A program made the position numbers and the translations under genes. Below are positions 1-6,474 of a stretch of DNA of 60,066 nt, one piece after another. This DNA comes from Paenibacillus chibensis (GTDB lineage Bacteria > Bacillota > Bacilli > Paenibacillales > Paenibacillaceae). Position 1 is the first letter of the stretch. Each line of letters begins with the position of its first letter. A model generated the notes under the pieces. That model was not told the DNA's origin and ran no database searches. It saw only the letters and a program-made list of their open reading frames with translations. Location: NCBI RefSeq assembly GCF_004001045.1, contig NZ_BIMK01000043.1:1-60066 (forward strand). Reading direction: 5' to 3'.

Positions 1-168
1 ATAAAAATATTTGTCCCAAAGCATGATATGACTGATAACATCTTTCAATGACCATTTCCCTTCTGAAATGGGACTATTCCAATGTTCCTCATCTATAGTC
101 TTTAACTCTTGTACAAAATCAATAAAGGTTTTGAATTCTTCTACCATTTCCAAAGAGGTCTTCGCCAT
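1..168 (-). CDS. DinB-like four-helix protein, 3' part cut by window edge
   Basis: The minus strand carries a 56-codon open frame that runs off the left edge. Its N-terminus contains the pattern W-N-x-P-x-x-x-GKWS-x-x-D-V-I-x-H-I-x-x-WD, typical of the DinB/YfiT superfamily of metal-binding four-helix bundle proteins. The start ATG at 168 is chosen because AAAGGAG lies 8 nt upstream; an ATG two codons further upstream would leave almost no spacer. The first residues are visible but the metal-ligand histidines further on are not. The gene lies in a cassette of the array described in this region, with its start about 54 nt from the inner end of the site at 216-376, the same geometry as the genes at 1613 and 2261. 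Family call is fairly sure, function is not known. Confidence 0.65.
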   Translation of the reverse strand, partial: MAKTSLEMVEEFKTFIDFVQELKTIDEEHWNSPISEGKWSLKDVISHIMLWDKYFY

Positions 169-215
169 GTACATTACTCCTTTGAGTTGTTTTTTATATC
201 CTTTGCCCCAATTTC

Positions 216-376
216 TTATAACGTTTCTTGTATCTACGAACCCGAGAGGCTTAAGGCGTGCACACGCCGGGTCCGACGGACTTAGCCACGCAGAGTTGTG
301 AGCTGAATTCACTTCTTGCCTATTCCTCCTGCGAACCAAGAGCCGAACGGCTCGCAGTGTAGATATGTTGTTAAGC
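216..376. other. attC-like structured recombination site 1
   Basis: The ends TAACGTTTCTTGTATCTAC and GTAGATATGTTGTTAAGC form an imperfect outer stem with an AAC box at 220-222 and a GTT box at 370-372. Inside are three arms: a branched left arm (248-287, containing GGCGTGCACACGCC and GTCCGACGGAC), a middle arm (289-333, CGCAG/CTGCG) with a long loop, and a short hairpin GAGCCGAACGGCTC (340-353). The layout matches the sites at 1069, 1655 and 2302. GTT and AAC boxes at opposite ends of a folded single-strand site are the hallmark of integron attC sites. The identification as attC is inference from structure and context. Confidence 0.7.
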
Positions 377-442
377 GAAGTTACTGACTTCATTGAATCA
401 CCAAGTATCTAATTCCTAGTTCAACATTATACATACTAATAG

Positions 443-451
443 TGATATAAT
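443..451 (+). promoter_or_regulatory. extended -10 promoter for the 479-1042 gene
   Basis: TGATATAAT is a perfect extended -10 element (TG-n-TATAAT), 27 nt upstream of the start codon. No good -35 is visible, which extended -10 promoters tolerate. It would let this cassette gene be expressed although it is oriented opposite to the others. Confidence 0.55.
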
Positions 452-478
452 TATAAAAAAATCTTCGAGGATGATACC

Positions 479-1042
479 ATGCCTATATCGATGTCAATAA
501 AACTCCCTTATAAAAAAATCAACAAGAAAACCATAAATAAATTTTATCAATTGGCTACAAATTTAATGACTTTGCATGGAATCGATGATTACAATCAGAT
601 AATACAACAAGTAAGTATCAATAATGATAAGAGTATAATTTTTGATTTCAGTTCTTTCGATGATCTGAATAAGGAAATTTTATTGAAAGAAAGAATCACC
701 TCTATTATCTACACATTCTATACAGCTAGAAATGATTCAATCATAAACAAACTAACATTTAGTCACTTTATAAATGAATTTACATTACTTGAGGTAGAAA
801 CTCATGAAAAATCCTTTGCTGAACAAATTTTACTTGAATTTAAAAATCAATTTAAAAATAATCATCAACTAGTTCAAGGCAAAAATAGTATTAGTAATGT
901 AAGTATTTCACCTACTCACAATATGAAAGTTCTCGATACCAATAATAATTCAAAAACTAAATCTTCTAAATGGTTTCTAATAATCTCAACAACTATTACA
1001 TTACTTGCAGGAATAGCTACTATCATCGAGTTGTTCTTATAA
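479..1042 (+). CDS. unknown AT-rich cassette protein with C-terminal membrane anchor
   Basis: The gene encodes 187 aa with no family I recognise. Residues 1-145 are hydrophilic, rich in Asn, Lys and Ile and look mostly helical. A low-complexity linker around residues 150-162 (Asn/Ser/Lys-rich) follows, then one hydrophobic segment at about 164-186 that ends the protein, so it is probably a tail-anchored protein. The start is supported by GAGG at about 10 nt. Base composition is far more AT-rich than the chromosome to the right, which points to foreign origin. It is the only complete cassette gene on the plus strand, carries its own promoter, and lies between the sites at 216-376 and 1069-1234. 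A role in defence or a toxin-like activity is possible from context only. Confidence 0.75.
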   Translation: MPISMSIKLPYKKINKKTINKFYQLATNLMTLHGIDDYNQIIQQVSINNDKSIIFDFSSFDDLNKEILLKERITSIIYTFYTARNDSIINKLTFSHFINEFTLLEVETHEKSFAEQILLEFKNQFKNNHQLVQGKNSISNVSISPTHNMKVLDTNNNSKTKSSKWFLIISTTITLLAGIATIIELFL

Positions 1043-1068
1043 TTTTTTTCATTATTTTCAGTAATTTC

Positions 1069-1234
1069 GCTTAACGTCTCTCGTATTCACGAACCCGAGA
1101 ACCTTAAGGTCACGAAGTGACCGGCCGCGATGCGGTTAGGTTCGCAGGGTTGTCCGCTTGATTCAGCTTCCTCGAAAATGTCTCGGGCGGACCGAGCAGC
1201 CGCAAGGCTGCGATGCGTGAATACGATGTTATAT
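1069..1234. other. attC-like structured recombination site 2
   Basis: The outer stem pairs CGTATTCACG (left) with CGTGAATACG (right), with AAC at 1073-1075 and GTT at 1228-1230. The left arm (1100-1142) is AACCT/AGGTT holding two hairpins, GGTCACGAAGTGACC (1108-1122) and CCGCGATGCGG (1125-1135). The middle arm (1152-1192) is closed by GTCCGC/GCGGAC. The right arm is GCAGCCGCAAGGCTGC (1196-1211). The left end reads CAGTAATTTCGCTTAAC, the complement (one mismatch) of GTTAAGCGAAGTTACTG at the right end of the site at 216-376, so the two ends of the unit between them match. Confidence 0.75.
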
Positions 1235-1259
1235 GAAGTTACTGTCTCCTTCGGAATAC

Positions 1260-1613
1260 TCACAAATGCTTCTTCAATTCAATGAAATCTCTATACTTAT
1301 CATGGAGTTGAATTTTATTCATAATTGATTCTTTAGTGTTTTTATCAATTAGATCCGCCTCAAAGTTTAAGTTTTTATATCCATCAAGCATTTCTAGGAT
1401 TGAGTAAATTACCTCTTCGATTATTTCAGTTTGTATTGATCGAAACTTCGATGCGCTGAATACTTCCCCGAGTTCTTCATAAGCCTCTTTATGTTCTGTC
1501 CATGTCATTTTTGAGTTTTTATCTAAGCTTGAAGTACTTAGGTCGACATAAGTTTCTTTGATATCTTCTAATTCTTGAAATAAGCTATTTAATTTGTCAT
1601 TTATAACCGTCAT
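1260..1613 (-). CDS. unknown 117-aa cassette protein
   Basis: This is a small acidic, helical protein without signal peptide or membrane segment. I do not recognise a family. A central stretch with SIQTEIIEEVIYSILEMLDG suggests amphipathic helices, perhaps for dimerisation or partner binding. The start at 1613 has AGGGAG 6-7 nt upstream and lies 48 nt from the AAC box of the site at 1655-1803, the same leader length as the neighbouring NUDIX gene. It is AT-rich. Small soluble acidic proteins in cassette arrays are often of unknown function; immunity-protein-like roles are possible but nothing in the sequence proves this. Confidence 0.7.
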   Translation of the reverse strand: MTVINDKLNSLFQELEDIKETYVDLSTSSLDKNSKMTWTEHKEAYEELGEVFSASKFRSIQTEIIEEVIYSILEMLDGYKNLNFEADLIDKNTKESIMNKIQLHDKYRDFIELKKHL

Positions 1614-1654
1614 AAGATCTCCCTATCTTGTCTTTCTTTATCAGCAGTAATTTC

Positions 1655-1803
1655 ATATAACGTTCTTGTATTCACGACGTCCATTCCCCTTAGATAGCTC
1701 TTATCTTAGGGGAATGGATGTATCTGCCAGAATCTTCTTCTTCGATAATACTTCTTGGCAGATCTAGGGCCGAATGGCCCGCAGCGTGAATACTGTGTTA
1801 TAT
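1655..1803. other. attC-like structured recombination site 3
   Basis: The outer stem pairs TATTCACG (1669-1676) with CGTGAATA (1785-1792), flanked by ATATAAC (1655-1661) and GTTATAT (1797-1803). Three perfect or near-perfect arms lie within: TCCATTCCCCT/AGGGGAATGGA (1680-1718), ATCTGCCA/TGGCAGAT (1722-1763) and GGGCCGAATGGCCC (1767-1780). This is the cleanest example of the cloverleaf shape. The left end CAGTAATTTCATATAAC complements the right end of site 2 with one mismatch. Confidence 0.78.
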
Positions 1804-1847
1804 GAAGTCTGAGCCTTCCATGATATGCCTCACAAAATATCTATACC

Positions 1848-2261
1848 TTAGTTATTAAATTCTATTAAAAATGGTTCTTGTTGGTTTATACAATATTCAA
1901 TTTGTTCTTTAAAGCTCCTCCAAGTTATCTTTTTCAATGCAACTTCTATTGAAAAATAACCAATTTCATGACTTTCTTCCGAGGTTCTGAATTCACCACC
2001 GACGGGTCTTCCCAAAAATAAGGTGTTACAAACAGATGACTTAACATCCTGAAACATCCCACAAAATTTAATAATTTCAATATCTATTCCAGTTTCTTCT
2101 TTGGTCTCTCTTATAGCTGCAGAGGATATTGATTCGCCTTCCTCAACACGCCCCCCAGGAATCTCCCATCCTCTCTTGGGCCCATTTATCAATAAAATTT
2201 CATTATTATCGTTCAAAACAACCGCGGCAGCGGTCACTATATGCTTCGGAGAATTATCCAT
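1848..2261 (-). CDS. NUDIX hydrolase (cassette gene)
   Basis: The 137-aa product has a complete Nudix box at about residues 38-60: GGRVEEGE, then A-x-RE-x-x-EE-x-G-I, matching G-x5-E-x7-RE-U-x-EE-x-GU. The glutamates bind the divalent metal used to hydrolyse nucleoside diphosphates linked to another group. The substrate cannot be told. AAGGGAG lies 8 nt before the ATG at 2261, which is 47 nt from the AAC box of the site at 2302-2427. Length is typical of a single-domain MutT-like enzyme. It is AT-rich compared with the chromosome, and NUDIX genes are frequent integron cargo. Its orientation, away from the recombinase gene, fits cassettes read on the minus strand. Confidence 0.88.
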   Translation of the reverse strand: MDNSPKHIVTAAAVVLNDNNEILLINGPKRGWEIPGGRVEEGESISSAAIRETKEETGIDIEIIKFCGMFQDVKSSVCNTLFLGRPVGGEFRTSEESHEIGYFSIEVALKKITWRSFKEQIEYCINQQEPFLIEFNN

Positions 2262-2301
2262 TTACTTTGCTCCCTTTCTTTAATAGATTTGCTCAGATTT
2301 C

Positions 2302-2427
2302 ATATAACGTTTCTGTATTCACGACATCCGACAAAGTCGGATATGTCCGGCTGATTCATCTCCGGGGCTTCATAACTTCGGCCGGACCAAGGGCCGCAAG
2401 GCCCGACGCTTGAATATTATGTTCTCC
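2302..2427. other. attC-like structured recombination site 4
   Basis: Boxes ATATAAC (2302-2308) and GTTCTCC (2421-2427) flank an outer stem (GTATTCACG with CGCTTGAATAT) and three arms: ATCCGACAAAGTCGGAT (2326-2342), GTCCGGC/GCCGGAC (2345-2387) and GGGCCGCAAGGCCC (2391-2404). The left end GCTCAGATTTCATATAAC complements the right end of site 3 (GTTATATGAAGTCTGAGC) with one mismatch, including the CTGAGC tract that no other unit has. Confidence 0.78.
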
Positions 2428-2489
2428 GATGCTGCTGACTTCTTCGGACTACTCCCATTTACAGATTAAAAGGACCTTCTTGGAGATTA

Positions 2490-2627
2490 CTTCGTTCATA
2501 TTCGTTTTTTCATCAACGGAAGACATCCTCGAATTTGCTTCGTTCATATCGCTCTTCGTCAACGTAAGACATCCCCGAATCACTTCGTTCATATCGCTCT
2601 TCGTCAACAGAAGACATCCCGAATTTG
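2490..2627. repeat. three tandem 45-48 bp repeats filling a cassette
   Basis: Units begin with CTTCGTTCATAT at 2490, 2538 and 2583 and end near 2627, followed by a partial copy. Lengths 48, 45 and 45 are all multiples of three, and the minus strand stays open in two frames. One frame gives a 15-aa repeat containing TKSDMNE; another gives a 34-codon ORF with two copies of VDEERYERS. Neither has a convincing ribosome binding site, so I do not call a gene. The unit of about 250 bp lies between the sites at 2302-2427 and 2676-2765. Confidence 0.7.
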
Positions 2628-2675
2628 CTTCATCCCTCTTGTTCAGCTTATTTAAATATTGTCTACAGCAGTTTC

Positions 2676-2765
2676 GGAGAACTCCCAATCCACGAATGTC
2701 GCAAATCCCACCCTTTCTCGGTAAAATGCGACATTCGTTTTTGTCTCTTACAGAGTATGTTATGC
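2676..2765. other. short site next to recombinase gene, candidate attI-like site
   Basis: GGAGAAC (2676-2682) and GTTATGC (2759-2765) flank an 11-bp inverted repeat, CGAATGTCGCA with TGCGACATTCG. The three-arm interior of the other four sites is missing. The left end CAGCAGTTTCGGAGAAC complements GTTCTCCGATGCTGCTG at the right end of site 4 apart from two bases, so it bounds the repeat cassette. It abuts the 3' end of the recombinase gene (stop at 2778). Position and simpler structure suggest the primary insertion site; it could also be a degenerate attC. Confidence 0.5.
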
Positions 2766-2777
2766 GAAGTTTCCATT

Positions 2778-3855
2778 TTATTCAATATCCTTCATCTCTT
2801 TCAATCGATCCAATGGGCTCTGGATTCGGCGGATATCTCTGATGCTCACATGTGTGTAGATCTCTGTCGTTTTGGAACTGGCATGGCCGAGCAGTTCCTG
2901 AATGTAGCGGATATCTGTTCCCGCTTCCAGCAGATGCGTTGCAAAGGAATGCCTCAGGGTATGCACCGTCGCCGGTTTTTGAATCCCCGCATGCTGCTTG
3001 GCTTTTTCAAACACGTGCTGAATGCTTCTCACGGTGATGGGCCTTCCGTCCGTTCCTCCTGGTAACAGCCATTCTCGGGGGCGCTCTGTCTGGATATACT
3101 CCTCCAGAAGCTTATATGCGGTTTGTGACAGCAGCGTGTACCGGTCCTTTCTCCCCTTGGCCTGGCGAACATGGATGATACCCCGCTCTGTATCCAGGTC
3201 CTGCACTCTCAATCGCACAACCTCACTGATCCGAAGACCCGCAGAGTAAATCAGTGTTAACGCTGCTCGATGCTTGATGTTCGTGACACTGCCGAGCAGC
3301 AGCGATACCTCGGAGGCCGAAAGAACGGCAGGGAGCTTTTTCTCACGTTTTGGCCTTGCCCACTCTTTTGGAAAATCGCAAATAGTCCCTTACATCCGGC
3401 ATCAGCATGTTGTCGATATGTACTCCGGTGAGATGCATGCATCTTTCCAAATGTCCTACATATGCTTTTTCCGTACTTCCGCGGTACCCTTTCAATTTCA
3501 ACGCATCCGTACATTTTTTCCGCCAGCGTCCGCCCTGAGGCGAGCACCTGCGCAGCTGCGGAAACTGCTCCTGCACGCAAGAATCCCTCCCAACCGGTAA
3601 GTCCACAAACCTTCTTACGAACGTATCGATGGTTCCCTCTGTTACCGGAATGCTCCACTGTTTGACGTCCGGATGCCACTTTCGCCCCTGAACGCTGCGC
3701 ATATGCTCCACCCAATCCTTCTCAGGGGGCATAGTTACCCATAGCCTGCCCTCTGACGCTGTCCTTACTTTAATCTGTTTTCCGTCTATAATTCCTCTCC
3801 TTTTTTGAGCTGGAAGGTTAAACACATCTACATAGAATCTGACTAGAATGGTCAC
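2778..3855 (-). pseudogene. tyrosine recombinase, internally deleted and frameshifted
   Basis: A GTG start at 3855 (AAGGAG upstream) opens a frame encoding an N-terminal domain with GRKWHPDVKQWSIP and the start of a SAM-like core-binding domain (KGYRGSTEKAYVGHLERC). After DVRDYL the protein should continue for about 40 residues before the catalytic domain. Instead the frame stops at 3343 and the neighbouring frame (offset by one) carries FPKEWARPKREKKLPAVLS and the complete catalytic domain. All catalytic residues are present there: Arg in GLRISE, Lys in KGRKDR, HTLRH, LGH and Tyr in IYTHV (codon 2856-2858). One deletion whose length is not a multiple of three explains both defects. The domain resembles IntI/XerC-D proteins and ends with SPLD as IntI does, but lacks the IntI-specific insertion before the HTLRH box. 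Its 3' end faces the cassettes. Confidence 0.85.
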
Positions 3856-3916
3856 GATGCTCCTTCAACTTCGATTCCTAGAACATAGAGATCATATATT
3901 TGAGCTCCATGCCCAC

Positions 3917-3947
3917 AAAAAAAAGAGACGGTTTCTCAACCGTCTCC
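3917..3947 (-). terminator. Rho-independent terminator after the 3980-5521 gene
   Basis: Read on the minus strand, GAGACGGTT and AACCGTCTC form a 9-bp stem with a 4-nt loop, followed by eight T. It ends the lipoprotein transcript and separates it from the recombinase remnant. Confidence 0.9.
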
Positions 3948-3979
3948 AATACCTTCGGAAACATCACATGCCCTATTCA

Positions 3980-5521
3980 TTAATCTCTTTCGATTGTTAC
4001 GATTTGCTCTTTGGCATCCCAATTTCCTTGCGCTCCCAGGGCTTTTGTAATAAAGCGCATCGGCACGTAGGCGTAGCCGTCCAGATTTTGCACCGGCTGG
4101 CTGAGGGTCTCGGTAACGCCGTCGATGGACGCCTGATTGGAGCCCATTTTCAAGACGATTTTGGAGCCTGTCAGATCGTCGATCAGCGTTATGGATTTCG
4201 TCTTCGCGTCCCACAGCAGCTGAGCGTCGAGCTCATCGGCCACATATTTGACCGGCACCATCATGACGTTCTTCACGATGACCGGCTCATAGCCTGGATC
4301 ATACAGCACGGTTGGATCTTCGTCCGTGTACATATAGAAGGATTTGCTCGTAATGTTCAGGTCATCCTTCAGCAAATGGTACAGATCGGATTGGCGGTCC
4401 AGGTGGCGCAGCACCTCGCCTGGTGTCGCCTCGCTTGCGCTGACATCCCACACGCCTTTGGACGTGTCTACGTTATGGATAGTCACCGGCTCGTTAATCT
4501 TCCAGGTCTCGGCTTCGGAATGCACCTTCACCTGCTTGATCGGCAGATCCTCGCTAGCCGGAAGCTGTACGGTCAGGTCCATGTTTTGCTTGCGGATGTT
4601 GAGCTTGCTGTCGAGCATGAAATCCATGGACAGCACGGTGTTTTTACTCAGCATGTCGCTCAGCTCAGGGGCTTCCCCGAGCAGTTCATCCACGTTCTTG
4701 TCATAATCCGGCAGGATTTCATCCAGCGCAGCCATCAGCTCATCCACGGCTTCATTGATGTTCTTTTCCTTTTCGGCTTGACTCGGCGCGGCGGTCTCTT
4801 CCTCAGGCGCTCCGGCATAAGCGGCAAACAGCGGATAGTACGCGTCATACAGACGGGTCACCAGTTGCTTTACCCCTTCCTTATCCTTGGAGAGACTTGT
4901 CAGGAAGCCTTTTGCCATGCCAACCAGCTCATCCCCGCGGATATCGATATGCAGCTTTTGCAGGGAAAGCGTCTCGCCGTTCACCTTTTCCGACACCGGA
5001 CTGACCGAGATGGAAGAAGGATTCGGCGTATGCTTCAGCAGGAAGCCGAGCACGTCCTTGTACGTTTGAATCATGCTTTCGTTGTTCATATCGAGACCTG
5101 GCATCATCATGCCCAGATCCATGTTTTCCAGCTCCAGCGGCACGGATATCGGCTGCGTCATGCCATCGACCGCCAGGGTCATTGCCTTCTTGTCCATCGC
5201 CAGATGGAAAGGCAGCTTCTTGCCCTTCACCTGGACCGATCCTTCAAGCGATGCCGTGTTGGCATCCTGCATGGCGGCCTGATCGATCGTAAGAGACAAT
5301 GAGTTCAGCAGCTCGATCGCCTTCTGGTCGTCTTCATTCAATTTCCCGTCTACCGGGACCAACTGCAGAGACAGCGTCTGCTTCGACATGGATGATTTGA
5401 CATCCAGCGTGCTCAGCGCAGCTTTGCTGACATCCACGCCGCCAACGGCTTGACAGCCTGCAAGCAGCACCAGCAGCAGAGGCAGCACCGCGGTGATCCC
5501 CCATTTGAAACGCTTCATCAT
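3980..5521 (-). CDS. lipoprotein with C-terminal copper-amine-oxidase-N / stalk-like domain
   Basis: The product is a 513-aa exported lipoprotein: positively charged MMKRF start, hydrophobic core and lipobox LLAGC. The start at 5521 has AAGGAGG 6 nt upstream; the open frame reaches further up but without signals. The large middle part (about 30-390) is unassigned and includes an acidic, Glu-rich stretch near 270-300. The C-terminal 110 residues (VPVKYVADELDAQLLWD, then later YVPMRFITKALGAQ-x-NWD) form two copies of the motif typical of copper amine oxidase N-terminal / stalk domains, common on Paenibacillus surface proteins. It probably sits on the outer face of the membrane. No enzymatic residues are recognised. 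It is monocistronic with its own terminator. Confidence 0.85.
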   Translation of the reverse strand: MMKRFKWGITAVLPLLLVLLAGCQAVGGVDVSKAALSTLDVKSSMSKQTLSLQLVPVDGKLNEDDQKAIELLNSLSLTIDQAAMQDANTASLEGSVQVKGKKLPFHLAMDKKAMTLAVDGMTQPISVPLELENMDLGMMMPGLDMNNESMIQTYKDVLGFLLKHTPNPSSISVSPVSEKVNGETLSLQKLHIDIRGDELVGMAKGFLTSLSKDKEGVKQLVTRLYDAYYPLFAAYAGAPEEETAAPSQAEKEKNINEAVDELMAALDEILPDYDKNVDELLGEAPELSDMLSKNTVLSMDFMLDSKLNIRKQNMDLTVQLPASEDLPIKQVKVHSEAETWKINEPVTIHNVDTSKGVWDVSASEATPGEVLRHLDRQSDLYHLLKDDLNITSKSFYMYTDEDPTVLYDPGYEPVIVKNVMMVPVKYVADELDAQLLWDAKTKSITLIDDLTGSKIVLKMGSNQASIDGVTETLSQPVQNLDGYAYVPMRFITKALGAQGNWDAKEQIVTIERD

Positions 5522-5671
5522 TATGTTCCTCCTTATGTATCCATGATGATTCATGGCTTTTCCATATCCCGGTAAAATATCCGGTTGAATATAGTATGCC
5601 AGTGCTTATCCGCTCATGTAAATACAATATTTAATAAATCTATATTTTCTGATAACCTGTGCTTTCCGCGC

Positions 5672-5722
5672 AAAAAAAAGCCTCCCCCGGCGCTGCTGCG
5701 GCAGTTCGCCTGGAGAGGGCTT
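5672..5722 (-). terminator. terminator after GNAT gene
   Basis: Minus-strand AAGCC-CTCTCC-AGGCG pairs with CGCC-GGGGGAGGCTT, followed by eight T. The stem is imperfect but long. It lies about 60 nt downstream of the acetyltransferase stop. Confidence 0.75.
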
Positions 5723-5783
5723 GATTCCATGATATGCTGAGAGCTTCGGCATTTTTTCGTATAACCGATGGAGCAAAAATTTC

Positions 5784-6299
5784 TTATGCGGATGCCTCCA
5801 CCCTTTTGCCAACGATGACCAGATCCCGCTCGATTCCATCCAGCTCGGCCACGCCGGGCAGAAAGCCCCAATCCTCAAATCCGTACTTTCGCAGCAGCTT
5901 CAGACTCGGATCATTATGTCCGAAAACAAAGCCGACAAGGCGCTTAATGCCCAGCTCCGGGCAGGCTGCAAATGCCTTTTCCAGCAAAATCCCGCCTACA
6001 CCCTTGCCGCGGCAGGCTTCCGATACATAAATGCTGATCTCAGCCGTCGCGTTATACGCGGCCCGTCCGTAAAAGGACTGGAAGCTGAGCCAAGCCAGCG
6101 TCTCGCCTTCCGACTTCATGACCCACAGCGGCCGATGATGGCTGTTATGCTCATTGAACCAGCGCTGCCGGCTCTCCACCGTCACAGGCTCCAGGTCCGC
6201 GGTCACTTTTCTACCGTCAATCGTGGAGTTATAAATGGCTACAATGGCGGGCAAATCCTCCGTTTGTGCATCTTCGATCGTATAGCTGTCCAGTTTCAT
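5784..6299 (-). CDS. GNAT acetyltransferase, phosphinothricin/methionine-sulfoximine type
   Basis: The 171-aa protein is a single GNAT domain. N-terminal IYNSTIDGRKVTADLEPVT and RQRWFNEH are typical of the Pat/YncA (MnaT) branch, which acetylates the amino group of toxic glutamate or methionine analogues. The acetyl-CoA loop is visible as CRGKGVGG near residues 96-103, and HNDPSLKLLRKYGFE follows as the last helix of the fold. Length is normal for the family. The start at 6299 has GGGGG about 12 nt upstream. It is a single-gene unit. The exact substrate is inferred from family resemblance only. Confidence 0.85.
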   Translation of the reverse strand: MKLDSYTIEDAQTEDLPAIVAIYNSTIDGRKVTADLEPVTVESRQRWFNEHNSHHRPLWVMKSEGETLAWLSFQSFYGRAAYNATAEISIYVSEACRGKGVGGILLEKAFAACPELGIKRLVGFVFGHNDPSLKLLRKYGFEDWGFLPGVAELDGIERDLVIVGKRVEASA

Positions 6300-6474
6300 G
6301 ATGCGTTCATTCCCCCTGCGGTGATCCGAATGGTTTTGTCTCTATTTTATCGAAAGAACGCCGGATGCGCTATCGGTCCTTGGCTCCACAGAAGGAAAAG
6401 TCCAAATATTATGTATAATCATCCTGCTGCAATAGCTCTCTGAAGCTTCCTTTCTCATTCGCTCACGCACCCGG

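Noticed and set aside
1655..1803. tRNA or tRNA-like gene because of the cloverleaf shape
   Set aside because: Arms have the wrong lengths, there is no T-loop or anticodon arm, and the shape recurs with different sequence at three other sites.
2490..2627. CRISPR array
   Set aside because: The three repeats are directly adjacent without spacers, and no cas genes are present.
1..3855. Insertion sequence, transposon or group II intron
   Set aside because: No transposase or reverse transcriptase, no target duplications; the only recombination gene is the tyrosine recombinase.
2778..3855. Plain XerC/XerD housekeeping recombinase or prophage integrase
   Set aside because: It is disrupted, next to the site array and without phage genes; XerC/D would be intact and lie elsewhere. 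The IntI insertion is missing too, so a standard IntI was also rejected.
3848..5302. Plus-strand open frame of 484 codons
   Set aside because: Lies antisense to the lipoprotein gene, has no ribosome binding site and a His/Gln/Arg-rich translation typical of an antisense shadow.
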